This document shows, one piece after another, positions 44,325 through 56,022 of a stretch of DNA of 64,000 bases (position 1 is its first letter; each line of letters begins with the position of its first letter). The stretch is from Branchipolynoe longqiensis. Its lineage: Eukaryota; Annelida; Polychaeta; Phyllodocida; Polynoidae. Made by a program: the position numbers and the translations under genes. Location of the stretch: NCBI GenBank assembly GCA_030323885.1, contig CM059198.1, positions 14,732,462 through 14,796,461 on the forward strand, given 5' to 3'. The notes under the pieces are model-generated. The model was not told the DNA's origin, made no database searches, and saw only the letters and a list, made by a program, of their open reading frames with translations.

Positions 44325-45486
44325 CTCTTCAATTTATTGGCTTATATAGGTTTTCTCAAGATCCAAGATGGCCGTGGTCACATGATTCCATTCATCAATC
44401 ACAGTACAATGCAGTGGTCACATGACTTAATCCTCCAATTAGAATACAATGCAGTGGTCAATGATCATAACAATACCATGTGGGGGGGGGGAGGGGGCAT
44501 GTGAGGTGACTCTTCCAAAGAATGTTCTTAGTCAAACTCGGAAGTGACACTCCCTCTAAAGACTATTCAATTATACAAATTCTATACTCAATGAACAATA
44601 GTTTACCAATTTCACACATGTATTATATCGGACAATTTTACAACGTACTCCGCCCCTCCACTTCTTACCACCTGCCAAGCAGCGTAGAAAGAAGTGCACA
44701 GTACTACGTTGTCACCTTTATATCACCTTTAAATCTTTCTATATCTTCCATCAACCTAAATAATAAATTGAGTCTGAAATAGTCGCGCTACTAGATGAGG
44801 TATATCTGACTTTGAGAGCAAAAAAAAATTATTTTTGAAAAATTTTATTTTTCTCTTTTAATGGTATTTAAAAAATAATGTTTTATTTTATTTTTATAAT
44901 TTAAATTTTAACTATGTTTTAAGTCTTATTTTACTCCTCTAATAACTTATATGATGTCTTAAGAACCATACGATTCATTTGCCATCATTTTTAGCTTATT
45001 CCGAGCATTTTTTAGTTCTGTGAGGGTTTAGAGGTCGTTCTGCAACGATTCTAAGGCACACTCCAGTCACTTAGCATCGATCTTACATTAGTGCTTAATC
45101 GGATTTGGTATTTGCTGTCAACCATTCCACATCGACACGCTAGTACAAGGCATTTTGTTTTACCGAATGCTAAACTTGTAGAAGACCTGGGACGTCGATG
45201 GTAGACACGTGGTTGATCGCCAGGTCTCCATAGGAATAACATTACGGAACTCAATCCAATGAGAAAACAAGGCCTAAGCGGTTTGAATCGATGACCTAGT
45301 TTCAGGAACTATTTTCTTGCAAATCAAAACCAAAATCTTCGATTTTACCAATATTAAGTCATTTTGTGTCGAAATAATGGCAAAAGTTGAATCAATATGT
45401 CTTTTTGTAGCTCCTGTACAAGAATAAAGCATCAATTATCAGTATTAACAAATATAATCACGTCAACAGAAATTCAACATACGATA
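44325..45486. other. No gene recognised
   Basis: AT-rich, with a small duplication (CAATGCAGTGGTCA at about 44408 and 44450) and long A/T runs at 44820-44920. It ends at the assembly gap. Confidence 0.4.
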
Positions 45487-45985
45487 NNNNNNNNNNNNNN
45501 NNNNNNNNNNNNNNNNNNNNNNNNNNNNNNNNNNNNNNNNNNNNNNNNNNNNNNNNNNNNNNNNNNNNNNNNNNNNNNNNNNNNNNNNNNNNNNNNNNNN
45601 NNNNNNNNNNNNNNNNNNNNNNNNNNNNNNNNNNNNNNNNNNNNNNNNNNNNNNNNNNNNNNNNNNNNNNNNNNNNNNNNNNNNNNNNNNNNNNNNNNNN
45701 NNNNNNNNNNNNNNNNNNNNNNNNNNNNNNNNNNNNNNNNNNNNNNNNNNNNNNNNNNNNNNNNNNNNNNNNNNNNNNNNNNNNNNNNNNNNNNNNNNNN
45801 NNNNNNNNNNNNNNNNNNNNNNNNNNNNNNNNNNNNNNNNNNNNNNNNNNNNNNNNNNNNNNNNNNNNNNNNNNNNNNNNNNNNNNNNNNNNNNNNNNNN
45901 NNNNNNNNNNNNNNNNNNNNNNNNNNNNNNNNNNNNNNNNNNNNNNNNNNNNNNNNNNNNNNNNNNNNNNNNNNNNNNNNNNNNN
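45487..45985. other. Assembly gap
   Basis: 499 undetermined bases. The RTE fragment on its right enters the gap with its 3' end. Confidence 0.99.
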
Positions 45986-46218
45986 TGTCTTGACTGCCAT
46001 TCTCCATTTAGCTCTCTGCTGTGAGAGTGATGTCCATGAGTCGGTCTTAAAATGTCTCTCAGCTTCAGGTTTCTCTTGATGGTATCCTTGAACCGGAGAC
46101 GAGGGCGCCCTCTCTTTCTGTAACCAGAAGACAGTTGAGAATAGAGGATCTGCTTTGGTAGCCTGTCTGATGACATCCTCATGAGGTGTCCAGTCCACTG
46201 GAGATTCTTTTTGATCAG
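45986..46218 (-). mobile_element. RTE-type LINE fragment
   Basis: The minus strand encodes IKKNLQWTGHLMRMSSDRLP and SQLSSGYRKRGRPRLRFKD, the C-terminal tail of RTE ORF2, matching 48.36-48.60 kb closely. It starts abruptly at 46218 (5' truncation) and continues into the gap. Confidence 0.7.
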
Positions 46219-46261
46219 AACAAACAGACACCAGACGATAACAGGGCCATAACTGGACGAC

Positions 46262-47190
46262 AACCGAATGTCAAACGAACGGACCAAACATATTAAGAAT
46301 AGCCACCGGACTGTCACTGTGTGGTGTGTGGTGTGTGGTGTGTGGTGTGTGGTGTGTGGTGTGTGGTGTGTGGTGTGTGGTGGGTGGTGGGTGTGGGTGG
46401 TGGGGGTGGTGTCTGGTGGGTGGTGTGTGGTGTGTGGTGTGTGGTGTGTGGTGTGATGTGTGGTGTGTGGTGTGTGGTGTGTGGTGTTTGGTGTCTGGTG
46501 TATGGTGTGTTGTGTGTGGTGTGTGGTGTGTTGTGTGTGGTATGTGGTGAGTGGTGAGTGGTGTGTGGTGAGTGGTGAGTGGTGTGTGTGGTGTGTGGTG
46601 TGTGGTGTGTGGTGTGTGGTGTGTGGTGTGGTGTGTGGTGAGTGGTGTGTGCTATGTGGTGAGTGTTGTGCGTGGTGTGTGGTGTGTGGTGTGTGGTGTG
46701 TGGTGAGTGGTGTGTGGTGTGTGGTGAGTGGTGTGTGCTATGTGGTGAGTGGTGTGTGGTGTGTGTGGTGTGAGTGATGTGTGGTGTGTGTGGTGTGTGT
46801 GGTGTGTGTGGTGTGTGTGGTGTGTGGTGAGTGGTGTGTGGTTGGTGGTGGGTGGTGTGTGGTGTGTGTGTGGTGTGTGGTGTGTGGTGTGTGGTGTGTG
46901 GTGTGTGGTGTGTGGTGTGTGGTGTGTGGTGTGTGGTGTGTGGTGTGTGGTGTGTGCAGCCCCCCGGACTGAATTCCCCCAACACCATCAACGGACTCTG
47001 CAGGAAGCAAACCGGAGACGTAACGGATGGGTACCAGACATGAAACTGACAAAACGGACAAAACGGACTTAAACCGGACATCAACTGTACTCGTCAGTCC
47101 GGTGGTGTCTGGTACAAGTTTTGTGCTTGTTCAAAACTTGTACCGGACACCGCCGGACACCACCGGAGATAGAACGGACACGTCGGATGG
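46262..47190. mobile_element. CCGGAC-word element containing a heptamer satellite
   Basis: Flanks of the satellite are built of ACCGGAC, AACGGAC and ACACCACCGGA words. A long stem-loop at 47099-47156 pairs CCGGTGGTGTCTGGTACAAG with its near-complement. No protein is encoded. The pattern resembles the CATACGC and AAGTCGCC elements in building principle, not in sequence. Confidence 0.45.
46318..46957 (+). repeat. Heptamer satellite (GTGTGGT)n
   Basis: About 640 bp of GTGTGGT with GAGTGGT and GTGTGTGGT variants. The Val/Trp/Cys and Thr/His frames are artefacts of the period of seven. Confidence 0.9.
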
Positions 47191-47604
47191 GTACCGTATA
47201 TAAAGCGTACATTGCGGTATTTCACCGGAGAGTGTCCGGTTTCTGTCCGTCTCCTCAATCTGGTGAGGTCTGACTGGGGCTTTACCTACAGGCAATTCAG
47301 CATGGCTTTCACGGTGAACAAGAATTCCTTTTTGAATCATCAGCATTCCTTTAAGAGATTAAATAAATTGTCATCTGAAAAATACAAGATGCAATTTAAT
47401 CGCTTAAAACCGGATCTTTAAATATGGCAGTCGAGAATAAAAGGAAATAGTTTTATAGTGATGTCAGGTATATGTAAACACCGCAATGTCATTACCCGAG
47501 TGACAGTAGGGGAGTGTTAATGTAGTGGGGATTGGGTACCTATTTATACAGTTCCACCATCAGCGCTGGTCATGTGACCAACCTGTCCTGATAGGGCGGG
47601 GTAT

Positions 47605-47887
47605 TTAAGGTTGCATAGTCCGATGGTTTTTGAGTTTCTGTCTTTTTCTGAGATAAACATATAGGATGATCGTTATAATCTACCTTACTTTAGTTTGAAG
47701 TACCTTTTACTTTAAAACGCTAACTTTTAAGATATTTGAAGTGAAACGTACCAAATTAATTTTGGCAAGCATGCCAAAACTCTGACACCATAGGCTTCTG
47801 CAGTAACAGGTTCTATTAAATTGGCTTGTTATGCCATTATATGTAGTGACACATGTTTGATAAATGCACCAGTATCTAAGTTAGATA
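47605..47887 (+). mobile_element. R1 family element, copy 4, left part
   Basis: It begins TTAAGGTTGCATAGTCCGAT and follows the family order through GGCAAGCATGCCAAAACTC and TTCTATTAAATTGGC to AGTATCTAAGTTAGATA, where a LINE interrupts it. Confidence 0.7.
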
Positions 47888-48666
47888 GGGGACGCTTTCT
47901 CCGATGCATCAAAGAAGTTTGGCCTGAAGATTAACATCAAGAAGACAGAGGTGCTATACCAACCCAACTCTACAAGAACCCGAGAGGAGGATATCATGGT
48001 TGACGGAAACAAGCTGAACTCTGTTCTGGAATTCACCTATCTCGGAAGCACTATATCAAGTGATGGACGCATTGGTGCTGAAATACAGAGGAGGATGGCC
48101 AAGGCTAGCGCATCTTTCGGCCGACTACGCCAGAGACTCTGGAACAACCACCATGTGTCCATGCGGGTCAAAGGCAAGATCTACCGTGCAATCGTGCTAT
48201 CCACCCTACTATAGGGAGCCGAGGCCTGGACAGTGTACAGATGACTGGTGAAAAAGCTGCATGCCTTCATGATGCGACATCTGCGTTCAATCATGAGGCT
48301 AACCTGGAAGGACAAAGTGACAAATAAGGAAATACTCAAACGGAGGGGCTGCCCTCTATGGAAGATCTTCTGATCAAAAAGAATCTCCGGTGGACTGGAC
48401 ACCTCATGAGGATGTCATCAGACAGGCTACCAATGCAGATCCTCTATTCTCAACTGTCTTCTGGTTACAGAAAGGGAGAGCGTGCTCGTCTCTGGTTCAA
48501 GGATACCATCAAGAGAAACCTGAAGCTGAGCGACATTAAGACCGACTCATGGACATCACTCTCACAGCAGAGAGCTAAATGGAGAGCAACAGTCAAGTAA
48601 TGAAAGCAGTCTTTGTCGCATTGCGACCGACAGCATGATGATGATGATGATGATGATGATGATCTC
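47888..48666 (+). mobile_element. RTE-type LINE, 5'-truncated insertion with target duplication
   Basis: Codes for LEFTYLGSTISSDGRIGAEI and the C-terminal tail TGHLMRMSSDRLPMQILYSQ of RTE ORF2, in two frames with a stop at about 48212 and a break before 48358. The final stop is at 48598-48600. A short 3' UTR ends in a GAT repeat, typical of RTE. AGTTAGATA flanks it on both sides (47879-47887 and 48667-48675). Confidence 0.8.
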
Positions 48667-48720
48667 AGTTAGATATGTAGAATAAAGTCTAGATCAGTGT
48701 TTTGGTTACGAAAATGTGAT
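48667..48720 (+). mobile_element. R1 family element, copy 4, right part
   Basis: AGTTAGATATGTAGAATAAAG then GTCTAGATCAGTGTTTTGG resumes the family sequence exactly where copy 4 broke off at 47887. Confidence 0.65.
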
Positions 48721-48928
48721 GTTTTAAGAGCTCACGACTTCAGTTCATGGCTAAGCACCTGACCTTTTGGGGGAATAAACGTCTGCACCGACACTCCAGT
48801 GTTTGTCTTTCTTGTGGTTTCGAGGTTCGATGAGGGAGATCCAACCTCATCACAGCTTTATAGCAGGACTGTGACAAGTACTTGTAGTACCGCCCTTCAC
48901 CGTTGGCGTCGCCACAAAAAGCACATAA

Positions 48929-49330
48929 TTAAAGCTGCATAGTTCGAAGAAAGAATCAATTCTTCAAAACGGAAACATTTATCTAGATTTGATCCTACAT
49001 CCTGAACTTTGATACTGGTTGCATATTCCGATGGTTTTAAGTCTATGTCATTTTTTAAAGATACATATATTAAACTGATTGTTTTAATCTACCTTACTTT
49101 AGTTTGAAGTAACTTTGATTTTAAATCACTAAATTTTTAGATATTTGACGTATGAACATGTAAAATTAGTCTTCGCAAGCGTGTCAAAACTCTGCCACTA
49201 CAGGTTTCTGCAGGGACAGGTTCTATTAAGTTGACTCAGTATTCTCGTCTATGTGGCAATACGTCCTCAATAAGTGCATTAATATCTAAGTTAAATATAT
49301 AGAATCAAGTAGCATTCTTTGTACTACCTT
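48929..49330. mobile_element. R1 family element, copies 5 (two overlapping pieces)
   Basis: AAAGCTGCATAGTTCGAAG opens one terminus (48931). A second terminus, GCATATTCCGATGGTTTTAAG, begins at about 49021, followed by the full left-to-right family order to AATATCTAAGTTAAATATATAG. Confidence 0.55.
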
Positions 49331-49563
49331 GAAAATGATGAAAACGTTGGATGACCCCTAATAAAACATCAGATCAGAAAGGAACCCCCACATCCGAGAC
49401 CTCACCGAGAACACTCATCACGTACCACGTGGTGCTTCCCGAATCGGTCCAATCAGCGCGTTGCTTACAGAGCGCGTGCACGCCGGCAGACATCCCGCAA
49501 GCGCCCCGCTCATCGATTGGCTGAGATCAATATGACTAACCCACCTAGCGATCTGACTTTGAG

Positions 49564-49815
49564 TTTAAAGTTGCATAGTCCGATGGTTTTGAATTTCTGT
49601 ATTTTCTTCTGAGCTAAATATATTAGATCGATCACTAGTGTCTACTTTACATTAGCTCAAAGTTACTTTTATTTTAAATGGTAAACTTTGGATATATTTT
49701 GAGTGCAAAGATGGAAAATTAGTTTTGGCAAGCTTGCCAAAACTCTGACACCATAGACTTCTGTAGTAACAGGTTCTGTTAAATGGACTCAGTATTGCCT
49801 TCTATGCATAAACAA
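49564..49815 (+). mobile_element. R1 family element, copy 6
   Basis: AAAGTTGCATAGTCCGATGG is the cleanest terminus in the window. The copy runs to GACTCAGTATTGCC and lacks the distal part. Confidence 0.65.
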
Positions 49816-49865
49816 ATTGTGATATTACTGGATGCCCGGCCACGTTCTGGACACCAGATAATATG

Positions 49866-50475
49866 ACAAAACTCTCCCCTTCATAACTCTTATCTGTTAG
49901 CCCATTTAACCAATATTAAAGAAGAATGAAGACAAGTCACTCAGATAAACAGTGGGGAAGTTGTGCTTTATTAACACTGACTTCTGTCCACCTACCAGTG
50001 ACCTATCATCCACTCCCCTTACCTTCTAGCCACACAAGATATCATTACCTCTTTAGCCTGTCTAGAAAGCAGTGTACACAGCCCATGGGACAGGAGTCCT
50101 ATGGCTGTGTTCCACTCAATTAGAATATAGGAATTTTGCCAGCATCAGACAGAGTGTCTGGGGTTCCTGCTCAAGAGTAGGTGTGTCTCACTCAAGAGCC
50201 AGGAGTAGAGTGATCTCTCTCCAGGGGGTCTGGAGCAGAGCCTAGAAAATATGATCTTGGTTTGAGGCTAGTGTGGTCAGAGAGCCAATGGGAAGTGGGT
50301 GACTGGGCAGTCCTCAGCCAGCCAATCAGGCACCTCCACAGTCGGGTGGGTGGCACCCCCCCAGTAGGGGTGGCTGTCACTCAACCAAGCTGCAGGTGGT
50401 GCCCTGTGTGTATATGCAGATTAGGCTGGTGGGCCCACCCAGTGGTCATGTAGGGACAGGTAGCTGCAAACAGTT
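49866..50475 (-). repeat. Candidate retrotransposon LTR with primer-binding-like site
   Basis: On the minus strand a roughly 600-bp segment has two ATTGGCT boxes, a late AATAAA (AGTGTTAATAAAGCAC, about 49967-49982), and is followed by TGGTGTCCAGAACGTGG (about 49848-49864), which resembles a primer-binding site. No second LTR and no gag follow. The left edge is guessed. Confidence 0.35.
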
Positions 50476-50790
50476 ACAATAGATCTCTGTTAAAATGGTC
50501 TCTTCTCCAATTGCACTCTTTATGAATGCATTGAGAAGTATTTCAACACTCATGTACTGTCTCTTATTTAGGAACATCTCTTCATTAATCTTAGGCATCA
50601 TGTATGAACATATATTTCACATAGCTTATATCATGTCATAATGGGAGTGGGATATTATTACTTTTAGTTTACATAACATCGTCCACACTCCATCGCCCAA
50701 GAATAATAATGCTGCCTACCAATATACAATTCTAAACCGAAAATCCGTATATTTTTACAAAATGCTTAATAAGTGCATCAGTATCTAATG

Positions 50791-51050
50791 CTAGGTACAC
50801 ACCTACCGTATACGATTCGCGCAGTAAAACTCGTGACCCGACCCGACCCACTTAAAACTGAAAATGGGCCGATTCATTTTTCGAATCGCGAATCGCAATC
50901 GTAAGGAAGCAGTTTTAGCCCTAAAAATGAGTCTTAAGTCGCGAATCGCAATCGGTAGGTGTGCTAGGGGAGTGCACACCTCACGACTTTTGGGCAGTTT
51001 TAGATCGTATATGGTAGGTGGGTGCAGAAAAATGGTAGGTGTGTACCTAG
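50791..51050. mobile_element. TIR element inside an R1 copy
   Basis: The perfect 17-bp ends CTAGGTACACACCTACC (50791-50807) and its complement (51034-51050) enclose 226 bp containing repeated CGCGAATCGCAATCG. R1 words occur directly on both sides (AAGTGCATCAGTATCTAA left, TTAGTTAGATATGTA right), so it was inserted into an R1 element. Confidence 0.7.
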
Positions 51051-51224
51051 AATTAGTTAGATATGTAAAATCAAATGCACCAATAACTGCCGTCTGTGCA
51101 AAACTGTCTTCTCCTTATGGTACCAAGGAGCCCTATGTCCGCGTGTCACCAACAGAACTTTGACTAATATCTCCTTCACCAGGCATGTATCATGCAGTAC
51201 TAACAATTCAACACTAGATTAGGG

Positions 51225-51450
51225 GCCCAAATCTGGAGAGCGCAGGCTTCCCATGTGGAAGGTTGAGAGTTCAAAATCCCAGTTGAGTCAAACCAGTGAC
51301 TTACAAAATTGATACTTGTCGCTACCTAACCTGGCCCTCGGCAACACTAGGATAGGGCAATGACTGGGTCTCCCAGTATCAGGATACATTATGTGACAAT
51401 GGGATATTGGGTCATGGTACCAGTGGCCTGATTTCCCAGTGGCAGTTGCC
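51225..51450 (+). repeat. tRNA-derived SINE
   Basis: A degraded head (AGAGCGCAGGCTTCCCATG) and B-box-like GAGTTCAAAATCCCAGTTGAG are followed by ACTTGTCGCTACCTAACC and GGGATATTGGGTCATGG. The 3' tail is missing. Confidence 0.6.
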
Positions 51451-51692
51451 CGTACACCATACTGTATTTCCTGTCATAGGTTACCTCGCTCCACAGTTAC
51501 CGTAAAAAACCCAAGTATAAACTTTCCCCATGGTGTCTGATCAGGGTTGCGCGCATGTTCCACGAGTCAGTAATGTTGGGGCAGTGGAATGTGAGGGTGA
51601 TCGAGTGGTAGCAGTGTGTAACCTGCGAAAGAAAACACCTGAGAACCAACTCGGGCAGAGCAGGTCCTCACTGCTTTTCCTCATTCGCCTTC

Positions 51693-52378
51693 ATTGCTGG
51701 GTGCTAGGAGCAGGGGAGCCCTGACCGCTTCTCACCCTTACCACGCAACGTGCGTCTGCTGGGTGCTAGGAGCAGCGGAGCCCTGACCGCTTCTCACCCT
51801 TACCACACAACGTGCGTCTGCTGGGTGCTAGGAGCAAGGGAGCCCTGACCGCTTCTCACCCTTACCACGCAACGTGCATCTGCTGGGTGCTAGGAGCAAG
51901 GGAGCCCTGACCGCTTCTCACCCTTACCACGCAACGTGCATCTGCTGGATGCTAGGAGCAAGGGAGCCCTGACCGCTTCTCACCCTTACCATGCAACGTG
52001 CATCTGCTGGGTGCTAGGAGCAGCGGAGCCCTGACCGCTTCTCACCCTTACCACGCAACGTGCGTCTGCTGGGTGCTAGGAGCAGGGGAGCCCTGACCGC
52101 TTCTCACCCTTACCACGCAACGTGCGTCTGCTGGGTGCTAGGAGCAGGGGAGCCCTGACCTCTTCTCACCCTTACCACGCAACGTGCGTCTGCTGGGTGC
52201 TAGGAGCAGCGGAGCCCTGACCGCTTCTCACCCTTACCACGCAACGTGCGTCTGCTGGGTACTAGGAGCAGCGGAGCCCTGACCGCTTCTCATCCTTACC
52301 ACACAACGTGCGTCTGCTGGGTGCTAGGAGCATCGGAGCCCTGACCGCTTCTCACCCTTACCACGCAACGTGCCTCAG
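51693..52378 (+). repeat. 62-bp tandem satellite, 11 units
   Basis: CCCTGACC recurs at 51719, 51781, 51843, 51905, 51967, 52029, 52091, 52153, 52215, 52277 and 52339, exactly 62 bases apart. The unit contains GCTGGGTGCTAGGAGCAG, CTTCTCACCCTTACCAC and CAACGTGC. Units differ by only a few substitutions and no indels. Confidence 0.9.
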
Positions 52379-52399
52379 CACACCTTGTTTCTTTTCCTC

Positions 52400-52615
52400 T
52401 TGGCACATTCACTGAGCACCTCGGTCTGTCACATCACAGACACTGCGGCTGGCATTCTGCTTTAAGATCTGCAGCTCACATTCACTGAGCACCTCGGTCT
52501 GTCATCTGCTTTAAGATCTGCAGCTCACATTCACTGAGCACCTCGGTTTGTCGCATCACAGACACTGCGGCTGGCATTCTGCTTTAAGATCTGCAGCTCA
52601 CATTCACTTCACTCA
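52400..52615 (+). repeat. Short complex tandem repeat
   Basis: CATTCACTGAGCACCTCGGT occurs three times, with CTGCTTTAAGATCTGCAGCT after each; the middle unit lacks the CACAGACACTGCGGCTGG part. It lies directly next to the 62-bp satellite. Confidence 0.7.
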
Positions 52616-52619
52616 GGCT

Positions 52620-55145
52620 GCTCCGGACGGTGCCACACTCCACATACCTTCACAACTCACCCACCCACCCACCCCGTGACAAATCCACTTTAATAACGAC
52701 TGAAATTGTTGTCATTAATGTCTACTCTGGACAGGGGAGAAACTTTTATCTAGCTCTGCAGTGAATATTCAATTTGCTCGTCTTAAACCAATTCATTTTT
52801 ACCCCCCCCCCCAAACAGATACATAACCCCCTTACCAACCTTTAAGCCTAAATATTCGTTTTTAACGTCAATCCTTTAGTACTTCTCTTTTATAAATAAA
52901 TATCCCTTTGGATCTTGTGCAATGTTGTCTCGGTACAGCGCCTGTGATCAATGCGGATGGAGTAAACTGTTTACATTATCGCCACCCAGATGTCCGCATC
53001 AGGTTTAGGTTCCTCCTGGGAAGCTGACCAATCACAGCTCGTCAAACAAATCACATTTGGAGGCTTGCGCCAACAGGAGCGGGGGGAGGCGAGGGGCAGT
53101 GTGCAGTGTTGACCATGGATGGTGTTGTCAGTGGAGGTGCTGGAACCTAATAGACCCTTTTCTGTGAGACATGTGTAGTGAATTTAAACTAGGGTTGCAG
53201 TAATCACTCTGGTTATGAAGTGAACTGATAGTGTTGTTATCCTGTATTGAAGCATTGATAAATGAGAAGCCCTTTCATTATGCATTGAAATAAATAGGGT
53301 GTGTGCGGTGATTTGCTGTTGTTTCTAGTTTGCTTTATTTCTCCATGTGGCGCATACAGCTCACATCATGATGTTCCTTCTGTGTGGCATTAATACTGCA
53401 CACGCTCAGTAATCGCATGCTGTTCCACGTCAGGTAGAAGAGCTTATCTAATTAGTTGCTCCTAATTAAAGGACAATTCAGATGCCCATCCAATCAGCTT
53501 GTAATGCATATGGATGGCTTGGACCTAAGGTTTTCCATGAGAACATAAGAAGTATTACTACTACATACTTCCAGGGTCTCTAAATGATGGAAGGGGGCTT
53601 CTGATTGGTTAATATTGTATTATTATTAATAATATTTCATTCTTTTTTCAGCTCTACTGCATTAATATGCCTATTCTGTGGGAAGTGTGCCACTAGGGAA
53701 ATGGAGTATTTATTTATATATATATGGAGAGAGTGCAAAATGCAAAGCGTACCTAGCACTCAATTATTTTTAAAGGTGCTAAACATGACCAAAACAACTT
53801 TCCTTATTCACAACTACTCTGATCAACTATGACTAATAATGACTTACATAGGTTGAAACAACCTATTATTAATGAGTTACTGAGGGTCCAACCATGACCG
53901 GAGGGTCTCTCTGATGAAGCAGTGGCTATTGGTGTCATTCAGCCCTGATGACTGTCCTCACTGATGTAGGCTAGAGCATATTACACCGGTAGAGATTTGG
54001 AGAGCAGTGTAAACTCAACTGTCATTTAAAGTATATTTGAAGGTTTTTGAAGACGTCTTATAACCTATGTAATTGCGCGCTTCCCTTTCCTGTATGACGA
54101 CACAAAACTATTAATATAATAATAGCAATAGGGTACTTAAGAGTCTACTGGTTCTGGACCACCCAATCCTGGCCTACTGGGTTTAAGCTCGAACAACATA
54201 TTTTAAGTGTGATCTTTCATTAAGATAGAATGAATATTAACGGTCTGGAATGAGTGGGTGTGCTTAGTCAAGGTCATTGTGGGGTACATGGAACAGTGAA
54301 GCCCATCACCCCTCCCCCAAAGCATTGCTGGCGGTAGGGGAAAGGGGGAGTGGGGCAGAGGTGGCAAAGGTTAGCAGGGCCTGCCGCTCACCCTCCACTC
54401 ACTCCTGACTCGCTAATCTCAGGTATGGAGTCACCTCTGCCATTCAAACCTCAGCCTTTATAATCAGCACCCTCCGGCCATTACAGGTCACTCTTCCTCC
54501 TGCAATCAGATCACTACTATAATTGTACCCACCCACCCATACCAGCCGATTGACTGGACTTAAAAACTCAAGTCAACAAACACTAAAACTAAAAGACAAG
54601 AAAACCAAATATGACAGATTAATTAACCATTGATCCATTGCCACCCAAACACTTGTTAATCATGTATTTGACTGGATATGTTTCATTTGATACCTCATTG
54701 ATTGTTGCTCATTGTTATCGTGATGATCCTTGTTGCATGACCTTCTCCGGGTTGCCGCTCTGTGGTGTAAACACAGAAACCTGATTGTATCATACCCAGT
54801 GCTGCCACTGAAATAAAGTCCTGCTCATCTCACTTCTGCTTCCACGTTTTCTGCACCCGTCAGCAATGTAAGGAATGTGTAATAAAGCTACGGCACCAGA
54901 TATTGAAGGATGCTTGCCCTTTTGGTTGTCACATTATCAAATACATGTTGACTGTGTGCAAAATAAATGCCAATCCATGTTGTTTGCATTTACATCCAAT
55001 CAAATGGTGACTTGGATGTATGAAGGAATGCTTAGAAAAGGGTAGCAGAATCAAGAGACATCGGTCAGTCTCTGAACAGATAATAAACATGCGGACTGTC
55101 GATGTGTTGGCTCTCACTCAACCGAAAATCTAGCTTGATGGAGTA
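52620..55145. other. No gene recognised
   Basis: The longest stretch without a recognised repeat. GCTGACCAATCACAGC at about 53020 contains a CCAAT box in a GC-richer patch (52980-53130), and AATAAAGTCCTGCTC at about 54812 could be a polyadenylation signal, but no splice-consistent frame connects them. The frame at 53605-53832 has no known motif. Confidence 0.4.
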
Positions 55146-55890
55146 AGAATTAAAGTTACACAATCCGATGAAATCATAATATATTCAAAGCCAAAGCACT
55201 TACTTAGATGTAATCGTACAAGTCCAACTTAGATACTGGTGCTGACATTAATCAGTCTGTGCTGCATAGGAGGAGTGTTACGTCAATTTGAAACCAGGAC
55301 CACAGGCTGTCACAATATTTTCCACCCATCAATTTTCCACCCGCTATTTGCCAGCCGATAATTGCCACCCAACACTTTCTGGCAGAGACTTTTGCCAGTC
55401 GGGACTTATATCCCAGCAGATTATGTCATCATGTGTCAGAGTGTGTGTATGTGTATGTGTGTGTGCATTTGTGTGCCTGAGTGTGTGTGTACATATGTAC
55501 ATGTGTGTATGTATATATGTGTGTGCATGTCCATGTGTTAGTGTATGTGCATGTGTGTATGTTAGCATGCACACGCTCAATCATTGTGCAGGAATCCATT
55601 CGGCTGGCAGAACTCCCGGCTGGCCCAAGTTCATATAAGGAAAGTTTTGGGTGGCAATTATTGGCTGCCAAATATTCGGTGGAAAATTTTGACTTGGAAT
55701 AACTTTGATTATAAATTACTAACTTTGAGGAGAATCAGAATGTAAACATGCAGAATATACTTGTCGTGAACATGCAAATGCTGGGTCTCATAATCATTGA
55801 TTTGAAGAAATGACAAATTCTATTAGATTGACTTAATTAATACTCCTACTGTGCAGGAATAGATGCTGACTAAGTACACCCACCAGCCTG
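55146..55890. mobile_element. R1 family element, copy 7, split
   Basis: The left part (AAAGTTACACAATCCGATG to TAGATACTGGTGCTGAC) and right part (from GGAATAACTTTGATTATAAA through GACAAATTCTATTAGATTGAC) flank a nested TIR element. Confidence 0.5.
55331..55690. mobile_element. TIR element with internal GT repeat
   Basis: About 46 bp at the left end (TTTTCCACCCGCTATTTGCC then GATAATTGCCACCCAACAC) is repeated inverted at 55645-55690 with several differences. The interior is mostly a GT/GTAT run (55435-55572). It is nested in R1. Confidence 0.6.
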
Positions 55891-55904
55891 TGGTGGATTA
55901 GTTA

Positions 55905-56022
55905 CCACTGGGCCCCTTAGCTACCTCCCGGGCCCTTAGGCTACCATCAGGGCCCTTAGGCTACCTCCAGGGCCCTTAGGCTCCCACCGGGACTCTTAGG
56001 CTCCCGCAGGGACTCTTAGGCT
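55905..56022 (+). repeat. Tandem repeat, unit about 19 bp (GGGCCCTTAGGCTACC)
   Basis: Six or seven units around CCCTTAGGCTACCTCCAGGG; later units read GGGACTCTTAGGCTCCC. Confidence 0.75.

Noticed and set aside
46314..47084. Long Thr/His and Val/Trp/Cys reading frames
   Set aside because: They follow from the heptamer satellite, which stays open in several frames; no start context or domain.
52980..53130. Host gene promoter
   Set aside because: A CCAAT box and higher GC alone are not enough, and no convincing first exon follows.
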